A stretch of DNA of 8,979 nt, taken from positions 1 through 8,979 of the forward strand of contig JAURKN010000133.1 of assembly GCA_030831725.1 (NCBI GenBank), given 5' to 3'. This document shows positions 1 to 5,889 of the stretch, piece after piece. Numbering within the stretch: the stretch's first letter is position 1; every line of letters starts with the position of its first letter. The position numbers and the translations under genes were made by a program. Source of the DNA: Ferruginibacter sp. GTDB lineage: Bacteria > Bacteroidota > Bacteroidia > Chitinophagales > Chitinophagaceae. A model generated the notes under the pieces. The model worked only from the letters and a program-made list of their open reading frames with translations. It ran no database searches and was not told the DNA's origin.

Positions 1-1102
1 CATTGGATGAGTTGATGAACATGCTGTTCACAGACATCACTCTGCCTTTAAGGGATTCCGGTGTTTTGAGTTGTAGAATGGTGCTCCGAATCACCACGCT
101 TACCCCATCCATTGAGCCGCTCAGCATAAGGGCCAAGAACGAGAGCCAGAACGTTTTAGATAGTGCGAAAACGATGATGCATATGCCAAATCCTGCGATA
201 GAGTAGAAGAGCCATTTCCCCTGTTTGCGCTCCAACGGATATAATGTTAGGAGAGTGACAGTCACAATGGCTCCAATATCGGTTGCCGCATTAAGCCATC
301 CAAAACCTTGAGGCCCCACATGAAGGATATCTTTTGCGAATATGGGAACCATCGCCACAGCACCACCAAATAATACGGCAAATAAGTCCAAGGTGATGGC
401 GCCAAGAATCTCTTTGGTTTTGAAAACATATTCAATGCCTTCCTTCACGCTTTGCCATGTGTTTTGTTCATGGTGAACATTCACTGCTTTTGGTGTCAGT
501 TTTCGTAAAAGAAAATATCCCGAAATCACAAAAAGCAATACAACAATAAAAGTATAATGTATCCCAAAAATGGCGATGCAGAAACCGCCCAAAGCATGTC
601 CCATAATGGAACCGGTCAGCCAGGTTCCTGAGCTGATGGTTGTTGCGGCAGGTAAGATATTTTTGGGGACTATCTTCGAAATCAGTGCCGAAAAAGTGGG
701 GCCGGAGAATGCTCTGATGGCACCTGTTGCTGCTATCACTAAGAATATGAGGCTCGCAATGGTCCAAGGTTTCATTTGAACCAATGAAGTGTCAGACAGA
801 AAAAAGAAAACGATGATACAACATAGGTAAAGGATAATGCATCGCAACAATAATCCGCGATTTTCATTTCTGTCTATATAATGACCTGCGTATAATGCGA
901 GAGAGAGTGCAGCTACAACCTCCGAAAGTCCGACTAGTCCAAGGGCTAGCGCACTATTCGTAAGCGTATATACCCACCAGCCAATGACTGTACCCGTCAT
1001 TCTTAGTCCCATGATGAAAAGGAACCTCCCGGAAATAAAATTCCTGAACTCCGGATGCCGAAGAGCGATAAATGGAAGACTATTTGAATTTATATTGATC
1101 AA
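1..1102 (-). CDS. MFS transporter, C-terminus cut off by the window edge
   Basis: A major facilitator superfamily permease of the inner membrane, reading leftward and open to position 1, so 367 residues are visible of a family length of roughly 400-430. The translation is a run of hydrophobic segments. A motif-A-like loop sits near residues 73-82 (GHYIDRNENR), and a second conserved loop near residues 350-367 (LKGRVMSVNSMFINSSN) resembles the EntS/MFS_3-like group. Substrate is not deducible. An in-frame stop lies just upstream, and the first ATG comes only at 1012 (residue 31), inside the first membrane segment. The N-terminal part before it (PFIALRHPEFRNF) is family-like, so I place the start at the TTG at 1102. 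That start lies 7 bp after the kinase stop, which suggests co-transcription and perhaps translational coupling with folK and the kinase gene. Family confident; start less so. Confidence 0.88.
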   Translation of the reverse strand, partial: MININSNSLPFIALRHPEFRNFISGRFLFIMGLRMTGTVIGWWVYTLTNSALALGLVGLSEVVAALSLALYAGHYIDRNENRGLLLRCIILYLCCIIVFFFLSDTSLVQMKPWTIASLIFLVIAATGAIRAFSGPTFSALISKIVPKNILPAATTISSGTWLTGSIMGHALGGFCIAIFGIHYTFIVVLLFVISGYFLLRKLTPKAVNVHHEQNTWQSVKEGIEYVFKTKEILGAITLDLFAVLFGGAVAMVPIFAKDILHVGPQGFGWLNAATDIGAIVTVTLLTLYPLERKQGKWLFYSIAGFGICIIVFALSKTFWLSFLALMLSGSMDGVSVVIRSTILQLKTPESLKGRVMSVNSMFINSSN

Positions 1103-1109
1103 TGTTCTG

Positions 1110-1745
1110 TTATCCAGGTAAAGTTAAGTAATGCTGTCCTATCTCATAATCCTTGTCCAACGCATCTAAAACGGCTTCAAGTTGGGCATTATTGTTGATA
1201 AAGTCAGCATTTGTGGTGTCGATGAATAAGGTTTTTATATTATGCTGACGGATATAATTCGTATATGTTTCCTGTAATTTGAAAAGATATTCATCCGAAA
1301 TGCCATCTTCAATTTTTCTGTTGCGCTGTTTGATCTGCACTTTGAGCTTCGAAACTGGCGCATGCAAATAAATCAATAGCTCAGGATGCGGTATCTGAGG
1401 TTGAATGATATCAAAAAACTTCTGATAAACCCTGAACTCCTCTTCTCTTAGATTTACTTTGGCAAAAAGTAGACATTTCGTAAAAAGATAATCAGAAATG
1501 GTTTTTGTTTTGAAGATGTCTTTGGTTGGCAGCAACTCCTTCAATTGCTTATAACGCTCAGCCAAGAAAAACATCTCTACTGGGAATGCGTATTGTTCCG
1601 GTTGCTGATAGAATTTCGGAAGAAAAGGATTGTCTGCAAACTCTTCCAATACAAGCCTTGCATTCAATTTTTCGCTGAGTATGTTTGCCAGCGTGGTTTT
1701 CCCTGCACCGATGTTGCCTTCTATGGTGATGAAATTGTATTTCAT
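1110..1745 (-). CDS. Deoxynucleoside kinase (dNK/dGK/dCK family)
   Basis: A cytoplasmic salvage enzyme that transfers phosphate from ATP to the 5'-OH of a deoxynucleoside. The 211-residue product has the P-loop GNIGAGKT at 10-17, a catalytic-region Glu pair in LVLEEFADNPFL (31-42), an ER motif at 63-64, the substrate-site stretch ISDYLFTKCLLFAKVNL (83-99, with D85) and a lid helix RNRKIEDGISDEYLFKL (141-157). Length and order fit the family. Which base it prefers cannot be read from these motifs. A longer frame reaches an ATG at 1814, but its extra 23 residues are unlike the family and would overlap folK by 34 bp, so I chose the ATG at 1745, just before the P-loop strand. It lies 35 bp downstream of folK and 7 bp before the MFS gene, so one transcript is likely. 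Confidence 0.92.
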   Translation of the reverse strand: MKYNFITIEGNIGAGKTTLANILSEKLNARLVLEEFADNPFLPKFYQQPEQYAFPVEMFFLAERYKQLKELLPTKDIFKTKTISDYLFTKCLLFAKVNLREEEFRVYQKFFDIIQPQIPHPELLIYLHAPVSKLKVQIKQRNRKIEDGISDEYLFKLQETYTNYIRQHNIKTLFIDTTNADFINNNAQLEAVLDALDKDYEIGQHYLTLPG

Positions 1746-1780
1746 TTCAGGTGCAAAATTATTCAAATGCCAGGTACAAA

Positions 1781-2260
1781 TTATTTTTTTCTTACAACCA
1801 GCGGATCGGAACATTCAATCAGCATATGCTTGATTTTTTTGCCTGAAACCGGATGGATTTCCTCAGCCATCAATTCATTCAGGGGTTCAAGCACAAATCT
1901 TCGTTCTCCGATCAGCGGATGGGGAATTTCAAGGTCGATTTCTTGAATGACATCTTGGTTGAAAAATAGGATGTCAATGTCTATGAGCCTGGGTGCGTTT
2001 TTTATGGTCCTGACTCTGCCCATATGTCTTTCAATCGCTAAAATTTGATCCAGCGCATTCATGGGGGAAAGTGCAGAATCTACAACAAGAACCTGGTTTA
2101 AAAAGTCGTCTTGTTCGGTATTTCCCCAAGCAGCTGTCATGTAAATGGAGGACAAGGCGGTTATTTTGCCGATTTTCTCCTCAATCAATTCATTTGCTTT
2201 GTTTAGATTCGATTGGCAATCTCCTATGTTGCTGCCTGTCAATAAAACGATTCGATTCAT
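1781..2260 (-). CDS. folK: 2-amino-4-hydroxy-6-hydroxymethyldihydropteridine pyrophosphokinase (HPPK)
   Basis: Transfers pyrophosphate from ATP to 6-hydroxymethyl-7,8-dihydropterin, the step before dihydropteroate synthase in folate synthesis; cytoplasmic. The 159-residue protein has full family length. It shows the N-terminal strand with LLTGSNIGD (6-14), the pterin-binding region AWGNTEQDDFLNQV (44-57), the magnesium-binding aspartates D94 and D96 in RLIDIDILFF (91-100), and IPHPLIGERRFVLEPL (112-127), with H114 and R120/R121 matching nucleotide-binding residues of E. coli HPPK. The tryptophan of the E. coli flexible loop is replaced: the stretch before the aspartates reads RTIKNAPR. It is the first gene of a leftward cluster with the deoxynucleoside kinase and the MFS gene. 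A TAnnTTTG element ends 7 bp before the ATG, so the mRNA leader may be very short. Identification is firm. Confidence 0.96.
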   Translation of the reverse strand: MNRIVLLTGSNIGDCQSNLNKANELIEEKIGKITALSSIYMTAAWGNTEQDDFLNQVLVVDSALSPMNALDQILAIERHMGRVRTIKNAPRLIDIDILFFNQDVIQEIDLEIPHPLIGERRFVLEPLNELMAEEIHPVSGKKIKHMLIECSDPLVVRKK

Positions 2261-2430
2261 GCTGAGGCAAAAATAACTGAATTCAGCTCAATCTATTTTT
2301 CCTTCTTTGTCAATTTTGAATTCAAAGCAAACTATATTTATTGTCATCTTTCATCCACAGCGACCATGCACTATTTTCATTTCATCGTTTATAGGTAAGA
2401 TTCATTAGTTTTACCATGTAAATATTTCTT
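2261..2430. promoter_or_regulatory. Divergent intergenic region with two TGAATTCA palindromes
   Basis: This 170-bp gap holds the starts of two divergent genes. Two perfect palindromes are seen: CTGAATTCAG at 2277-2286 and TTTGAATTCAAA at 2315-2326. They share the core TGAATTCA, and their centres lie 39 bp apart, near four helical turns. The first sits directly upstream of the folK -7 element, so a dimeric regulator bound there could block folK. I find no convincing TAnnTTTG for the permease; the nearest plus-strand candidate, CAATTTTG at 2311-2318, has one mismatch and overlaps the second palindrome. The regulatory role is inference. Confidence 0.35.
2268..2291 (-). promoter_or_regulatory. 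Candidate Bacteroidetes promoter for folK
   Basis: On the minus strand 2275-2268 reads TATTTTTG, an exact match to the Bacteroidetes -7 consensus TAnnTTTG. A TTG lies upstream at 2291-2289, but the 13-bp spacer is shorter than the usual spacing of about 20 bp, so the -33 part is doubtful. If used, transcription would start only a few bases before the folK ATG. The palindrome at 2277-2286 falls in the spacer. Confidence 0.4.
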
Positions 2431-3543
2431 ATGCCATATAGTCAGATCAGGGCCATGTTTTCCATCAGCAGAGCGAGTTTCAGAGCCATCACAAGAAATC
2501 CCTCTGCTGTTATTTTTAGCTTTATTTTCCCTTTTATTTTCATTTTGGTATTTGGATTTATTGGAGATCGGGCAGGGATGCAACATTACAACATCAGTTT
2601 TTCCGCACAGTCCGACACGTCCAATCCCTTGTATGATATGCTGAAAAATAATCCGTCCATCAGCATCGCTCATTATACAGATCAAAATGCAAGAAACAAG
2701 GCAATGGTGAAAGGAGAGTTACATGCGGTACTTGATTTGGAGAAAAAAATCAACGGAATTCCAACGCCATACCGTCTCCGAATGCACACCACTTCTTCCA
2801 ACAACGATAAATGGCCACAGTTGCAGCAGTTGCTGATCTCCTCATTGAATACCTTGAGTGACAGCCAGTATCCAAACAGGCCTCAATATGCGCAATTTGT
2901 TTTTCGTCCAGACAAAGACGTGGAGCAGGTTAGAGAATATAGAACCATAGATTTTATTTTACCCGGACAGCTGGGCTTTTCTTTGCTCAGTGCCGGAGTT
3001 TTTGGAGTAGCTTTCATGTTTTTCAACCTGAGAAACACCTTGGTACTCAAACGTTTTTTCGCCACCCCCATACAAAGAGGTTATATCATTCTGGGTGAGG
3101 GATTGAGTAGGGTTGTATTTCAGTTGATCACCGCCGTAGTCATCATCCTTGTAGGGCATTTTCTTTTCGGCTTTACCTTGGTGCACGGATTCAGGACCTT
3201 TTTGGAGATGATGTTGCTGAGCTTTATCGGACTGGTCGTATTTATGGGATTTGGATTCATAGTCAGCGGTGTTGCGAAATCTGACAGTACGATTCCTCCG
3301 TTTGCGAACCTGATCACCTTGCCACAGTTTTTGCTGGGAGGTACTTTTTTTTCAATAGATAATTTTCCCAATTGGCTTCAACCCATATCAAGAGCCATGC
3401 CTTTGACACACATCAATTCCGCTATGAGAAAAATCGCATTCGAAGGATTGACTTTATGGGATGTGCGTTCCGAAGTGGGATTTCTTTTGCTATGGGGCGT
3501 GGCAGCTTATCTGGTAGCCATCAAAGTTTTTAAATGGGAGTAA
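2431..3543 (+). CDS. ABC-2 type transporter permease
   Basis: A 370-residue inner-membrane permease of the ABC-2 family, which in related systems exports drugs, polysaccharides or lipids with a separate ATPase. The layout is typical: a short cytoplasmic N-terminus, a first membrane helix at about 26-45 after the RNPSAVIFS motif, a large soluble domain at about 46-172, then about five hydrophobic segments (roughly 176-198, 226-248, 255-282, 288-310, 349-366). The region around 286-326 (STIPPFANLITLPQFLLGG, then NFPNWLQPISRAMPLTH) carries the conserved pore-proximal features of the family. The ATG at 2431 is followed by another at residue 9; either could serve. No ATP-binding subunit is encoded beside it: folK is divergent upstream and a glycosyltransferase converges downstream. 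The ATPase must be elsewhere, or the gene has lost its partner. Substrate unknown. Confidence 0.9.
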   Translation: MPYSQIRAMFSISRASFRAITRNPSAVIFSFIFPFIFILVFGFIGDRAGMQHYNISFSAQSDTSNPLYDMLKNNPSISIAHYTDQNARNKAMVKGELHAVLDLEKKINGIPTPYRLRMHTTSSNNDKWPQLQQLLISSLNTLSDSQYPNRPQYAQFVFRPDKDVEQVREYRTIDFILPGQLGFSLLSAGVFGVAFMFFNLRNTLVLKRFFATPIQRGYIILGEGLSRVVFQLITAVVIILVGHFLFGFTLVHGFRTFLEMMLLSFIGLVVFMGFGFIVSGVAKSDSTIPPFANLITLPQFLLGGTFFSIDNFPNWLQPISRAMPLTHINSAMRKIAFEGLTLWDVRSEVGFLLLWGVAAYLVAIKVFKWE

Positions 3544-3575
3544 TACGCTGTTATAGCATTGAGGAAGTAAAGAAA

Positions 3576-4319
3576 TCAGTTCTTGTTGCGCATCTGAGAA
3601 AGATAGTCTTTCTTCAAACTGTTCCATTTCAATTTAAGCACGCCAAGGATTCCTTCTTTGATGATGCCCTTGCTCATTTTACTGGCACCCAATTTTCGGT
3701 CGATGAAAGTAATCGGCACTTCTTTGATTGTAAAGCCCAGTTTCCAGGCGGTGAATTTCATTTCTATCTGAAACGCGTATCCGATGAAACGGATGGCATT
3801 GAAATTGATGTTTTCCAAAACTTCTTTACGATAGCACACAAATCCGGCTGTCGGATCCATTACCGGCATTCCGGTGATGATGCGTGTATATAAGGATGCT
3901 CCTTTTGAGAGGAAAATTCGATCGGCAGGCCAGTTCTCCAACGCACCACCTTTTACATATCTTGAACCTACAGATACGCCTGCGCCTCCGGCACATGCTT
4001 CATGCAGACGAATCAAGTCTTTAGGATTGTGTGAAAAATCGGCATCCATTTCAAAGATGAAGACATAGCCCTTTTGCAGACACCATTTAAAGCCATGGAT
4101 GTAAGCGGTGCCTAAACCCATTTTCCCTTTTCGTTCTTCCAGAAAAACCTTTCCTGGAAATTCATCCATCATTCTTTTTACAATATCCGCAGTGCCGTCG
4201 GGAGAGCCATCATCAATAATCAGTACATGAAAACCTCCATCCAACGCCATGACAGCGCGAATGATGGCTTCTGCATTCTCACATTCGTTATAAGTAGGTA
4301 TGATGACGATTTTTTCCAA
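3576..4319 (-). CDS. Family 2 glycosyltransferase, polyprenol/dolichol-phosphate mannose synthase-like
   Basis: A 247-residue GT-A enzyme of the DPM1 type, which moves a sugar from a nucleotide sugar (classically GDP-mannose) to a polyprenyl phosphate on the cytoplasmic face of the membrane. Visible motifs are PTYNE (8-12), the nucleotide-binding IIDDGSPDGTADIV (34-47), GLGTAYIHGFKW (68-79), the metal-binding DAD at 92-94 in MDADFSHNPKDL, GSRY (118-121), DPTAGFVCYR (155-164), GYAFQIEM (180-187) and FIDRKLGASKMS (205-216). It ends there, with no C-terminal membrane helices, so it is the single-domain form. The sugar and lipid are inferred from family only. The start lies 15 bp after the exonuclease stop, so the two are probably co-transcribed. 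Its 3' end faces the ABC permease gene across 32 bp, with no good terminator hairpin. Confidence 0.93.
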   Translation of the reverse strand: MEKIVIIPTYNECENAEAIIRAVMALDGGFHVLIIDDGSPDGTADIVKRMMDEFPGKVFLEERKGKMGLGTAYIHGFKWCLQKGYVFIFEMDADFSHNPKDLIRLHEACAGGAGVSVGSRYVKGGALENWPADRIFLSKGASLYTRIITGMPVMDPTAGFVCYRKEVLENINFNAIRFIGYAFQIEMKFTAWKLGFTIKEVPITFIDRKLGASKMSKGIIKEGILGVLKLKWNSLKKDYLSQMRNKN

Positions 4320-4334
4320 AATGATCGGAAGAAT

Positions 4335-5105
4335 TTATTTTTTCAAAAATACGCGGTTCATGATTTCAGTAAGCTTCTGTTTGGTATGTAAAGGGAAATC
4401 GCCTTTCATCATCCAATCGTAATAATGGGGTTCGTTTTTGAGCACATCTCCCACAGATTTTCCCTTGTATTTTCCAAAATTGAAAACCTCAACACCTCTT
4501 TCATCGTAAGAAAAACGACGGGCATAATCAACAATTTTGTCTTCTCCAATCACGCCCAAGATCGATTCCACAGAACCGCCAAGTTGTTTGTAACGGTCCA
4601 TTTGTGAGAAAAGAACTTCTATGGTCGCACTCACATCCGCTTCTGCAGAGTGAGCATTGGTGAGGTCTTTCTGGCAATAAAACTTATATGCTGCAGAGAG
4701 GGTTCTGGGTTCCATGGTATAAAAGATGTGCTGTACATCCACCATTTTTCTGTTGCTCAGATCCACATCCATACCAGCTCTCAGGAATTCCTCCATCAAA
4801 AGGGGTATGTCGAAGCGATTGCTATTATAACCACCCAAATCGCAGTTGTCCAAAAATTGTTTGATTTCGTTTCCGGCCTGCTTGAAAGTAGGAGCGTCTT
4901 TCACCATTTCATCCGTAATGCCATGAACATCAGATGATTCTTTTGGGATAGACATTTCCGGGTTGATCAGTTTCCGTTTAACCTGACGAGTCTCGTCGGG
5001 CATGATTTTTATGATAGCGATCTCAACAATACGGTCGGTGGAGAGGTTTACACCTGTAGTTTCCAGGTCGATAAAGGCAATGGGACGGGTTAATTGAAGT
5101 GTCAT
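4335..5105 (-). CDS. DnaQ-family DEDDh 3'-5' exonuclease with an ExoX-like C-terminal domain
   Basis: A 256-residue nuclease related to DNA polymerase III epsilon and exonuclease X, expected to remove nucleotides from DNA or RNA 3' ends using two metal ions. The DEDDh residues are all present: D13 and E15 in FIDLETTG, D99 in GGYNSNRFDIPLL, H152 and D157 in HSAEADVSATIEVL. DVHGITDEMV (59-68) is also typical of the fold. After the nuclease domain (to about 175) comes a second module at about 205-256, with FNFGKYKGKSVGDVL and YYDWMMKGDFP, resembling the C-terminal domain of ExoX-type proteins. A longer frame reaches an ATG at 5168, but its extra 21 residues look unlike the family, so the ATG at 5105 is chosen. 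It leads a pair with the glycosyltransferase. A proofreading or repair role is inference. Confidence 0.92.
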   Translation of the reverse strand: MTLQLTRPIAFIDLETTGVNLSTDRIVEIAIIKIMPDETRQVKRKLINPEMSIPKESSDVHGITDEMVKDAPTFKQAGNEIKQFLDNCDLGGYNSNRFDIPLLMEEFLRAGMDVDLSNRKMVDVQHIFYTMEPRTLSAAYKFYCQKDLTNAHSAEADVSATIEVLFSQMDRYKQLGGSVESILGVIGEDKIVDYARRFSYDERGVEVFNFGKYKGKSVGDVLKNEPHYYDWMMKGDFPLHTKQKLTEIMNRVFLKK

Positions 5106-5165
5106 ATGAATGTGTTGGATATGGTGAAAAACGAATAAAGTCGATTTTACACCCAAATTTGTTTC

Positions 5166-5173
5166 CAAATGTA
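5166..5173 (-). promoter_or_regulatory. Candidate -7 promoter element for the exonuclease-glycosyltransferase pair
   Basis: The minus strand reads TACATTTG, an exact match to TAnnTTTG, about 60 bp before the exonuclease ATG. This would give a leader of roughly 55-60 nt. I see no TTG at the expected upstream distance. The position in the divergent gap supports it; the motif alone is short. Confidence 0.35.
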
Positions 5174-5193
5174 ATAAATAGATCAGAAATACG

Positions 5194-5217
5194 TTGTCAT
5201 TATTCTTACTATCTTTG
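5194..5217 (+). promoter_or_regulatory. Candidate promoter for the lipoprotein-bacilliredoxin pair
   Basis: TATCTTTG at 5210-5217 matches TAnnTTTG exactly and lies 18 bp before the lipoprotein ATG. A TTG at 5194-5196 stands 13 bp upstream of it, closer than the usual -33 spacing, so only the -7 part is well supported. The predicted leader is about 15 nt. Confidence 0.45.
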
Positions 5218-5235
5218 AATCCATAATTCCCTCAT

Positions 5236-5352
5236 ATGAAAAAAATAATCTGCTTAGCATCTATTGTTGCTTTAATCGCATTCACATTTTCATCTTGCAG
5301 TTCAAGCCGTAAATCGGGTTGCCCTTCACAGCAAATGTTATACCGCTACTAA
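5236..5352 (+). CDS. Small lipoprotein, 38 residues
   Basis: A short frame beginning MKKIICLASIVALIAF and closed by TAA at 5350-5352. It has a lysine-rich start, a hydrophobic core (residues 4-18) and a lipobox-like FSSC with the lipidated cysteine at 21, followed by a serine-rich stretch, so I read it as a type II signal peptide. The mature part would be only 18 residues (CSSSRKSGCP... ending LYRY) and contains a second cysteine, C29. No function is known to me. An exact -7 promoter element lies 18 bp upstream, and the bacilliredoxin gene starts 15 bp after the stop, so both likely share a transcript. The mature lipoprotein would sit outside the cytoplasm, where the bacilliredoxin probably is not, so direct partnership is not evident. 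Reality of the gene is well supported by signal peptide, promoter and spacing. Confidence 0.75.
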   Translation: MKKIICLASIVALIAFTFSSCSSSRKSGCPSQQMLYRY

Positions 5353-5367
5353 TAAACCAATCCGGAA

Positions 5368-5703
5368 ATGAATTGGATTCCATTGACCGATCAATCACAA
5401 CTTGACCGGATTGCAGAGGCGTCTACATCGCGTCATCAATTGATCTTCAAACACAGCACAAGATGCTCTATCAGCGTCATGGCTAAAAACAGACTTGATC
5501 GTTCATCAGGACATGAATTGATAGACTGCCATTATCTTGATCTGCTACAGTACAGATCCGTATCAAACGCAATTACCGAGCGATTCGCCGTTCATCACGA
5601 ATCACCACAGGTATTGTTGATTCATAACGGAGAATGCATTTACGATGAATCTCACAATGCTATAGATTGGAATGAAATTGAGTCGATGTTGACTGGAAAA
5701 TAA
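5368..5703 (+). CDS. ytxJ: Bacillithiol-system redox protein, YtxJ/BrxC-like bacilliredoxin
   Basis: A 111-residue thioredoxin-fold protein of the YtxJ (DUF2847) family. In bacillithiol-using bacteria these are thought to act on proteins mixed-disulfided with bacillithiol after oxidative stress. The active-site motif is FKHSTRCSIS (27-36): C33 is the only cysteine of what would be a CxxC in thioredoxin, with serine at 36, so it is a monothiol form. The conserved LDLLQYRSVSNAI (58-70) and the cis-proline loop ESPQVLLIHNGE (78-89, P80) follow, and the end (YDESHNAIDWNEIES) is typical. Two further cysteines, C54 and C90, are also present. GGAA lies just upstream of the ATG. The gene lies 15 bp after the small lipoprotein gene. 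The protein is cytoplasmic (no signal). Its presence suggests the organism makes bacillithiol; the bsh genes are not in this window. Confidence 0.92.
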   Translation: MNWIPLTDQSQLDRIAEASTSRHQLIFKHSTRCSISVMAKNRLDRSSGHELIDCHYLDLLQYRSVSNAITERFAVHHESPQVLLIHNGECIYDESHNAIDWNEIESMLTGK

Positions 5704-5889
5704 AAGCGAAACTCACAGGAAAATAACTTTTTTACTTTCATTTCTTTCATCATTTTTTTTTAGTCCCCCATTACTTTTTATGGAATATTTGGTCGTGTGA
5801 TAAACAACGCAATTTTTCTCAACACATGTTGAATTTAAGTAGCGCATGATTTTCACCTTTTCATTAACTTGTGGAAAATAATCAACAAG
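5704..5889 (+). promoter_or_regulatory. AT-rich leader region before the amylase gene
   Basis: This 186-bp gap is rich in T and A, with a run of nine T at 5753-5761. No GC-rich stem precedes that run, so I do not call a terminator. The best -7 candidate is AATATTTG at 5784-5791, one mismatch from TAnnTTTG, and TACTTTTT at 5772-5779 is another weak match. No clear ribosome binding site precedes the ATG at 5890. The amylase promoter probably lies here but is not pinned down. Confidence 0.3.

Noticed and set aside
1746..1814. N-terminal extension of the deoxynucleoside kinase from an ATG at 1814.
   Set aside because: The extra 23 residues overlap folK in another frame and do not resemble the family; the P-loop strand begins right after the ATG at 1745.
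3544..3575. Imperfect inverted repeat (AATACGCT/AGCATT) between the convergent permease and glycosyltransferase genes.
   Set aside because: The stem is short with a bulge, and no T-run follows on either strand.
5106..5168. N-terminal extension of the exonuclease from an ATG at 5168.
   Set aside because: The extra 21 residues are unlike the family, and the candidate -7 element at 5166-5173 would place the transcription start at or inside this extension.
5753..5761. Run of nine T after ytxJ as a possible intrinsic terminator.
   Set aside because: No GC-rich stem precedes it; the whole surrounding stretch is AT-rich.
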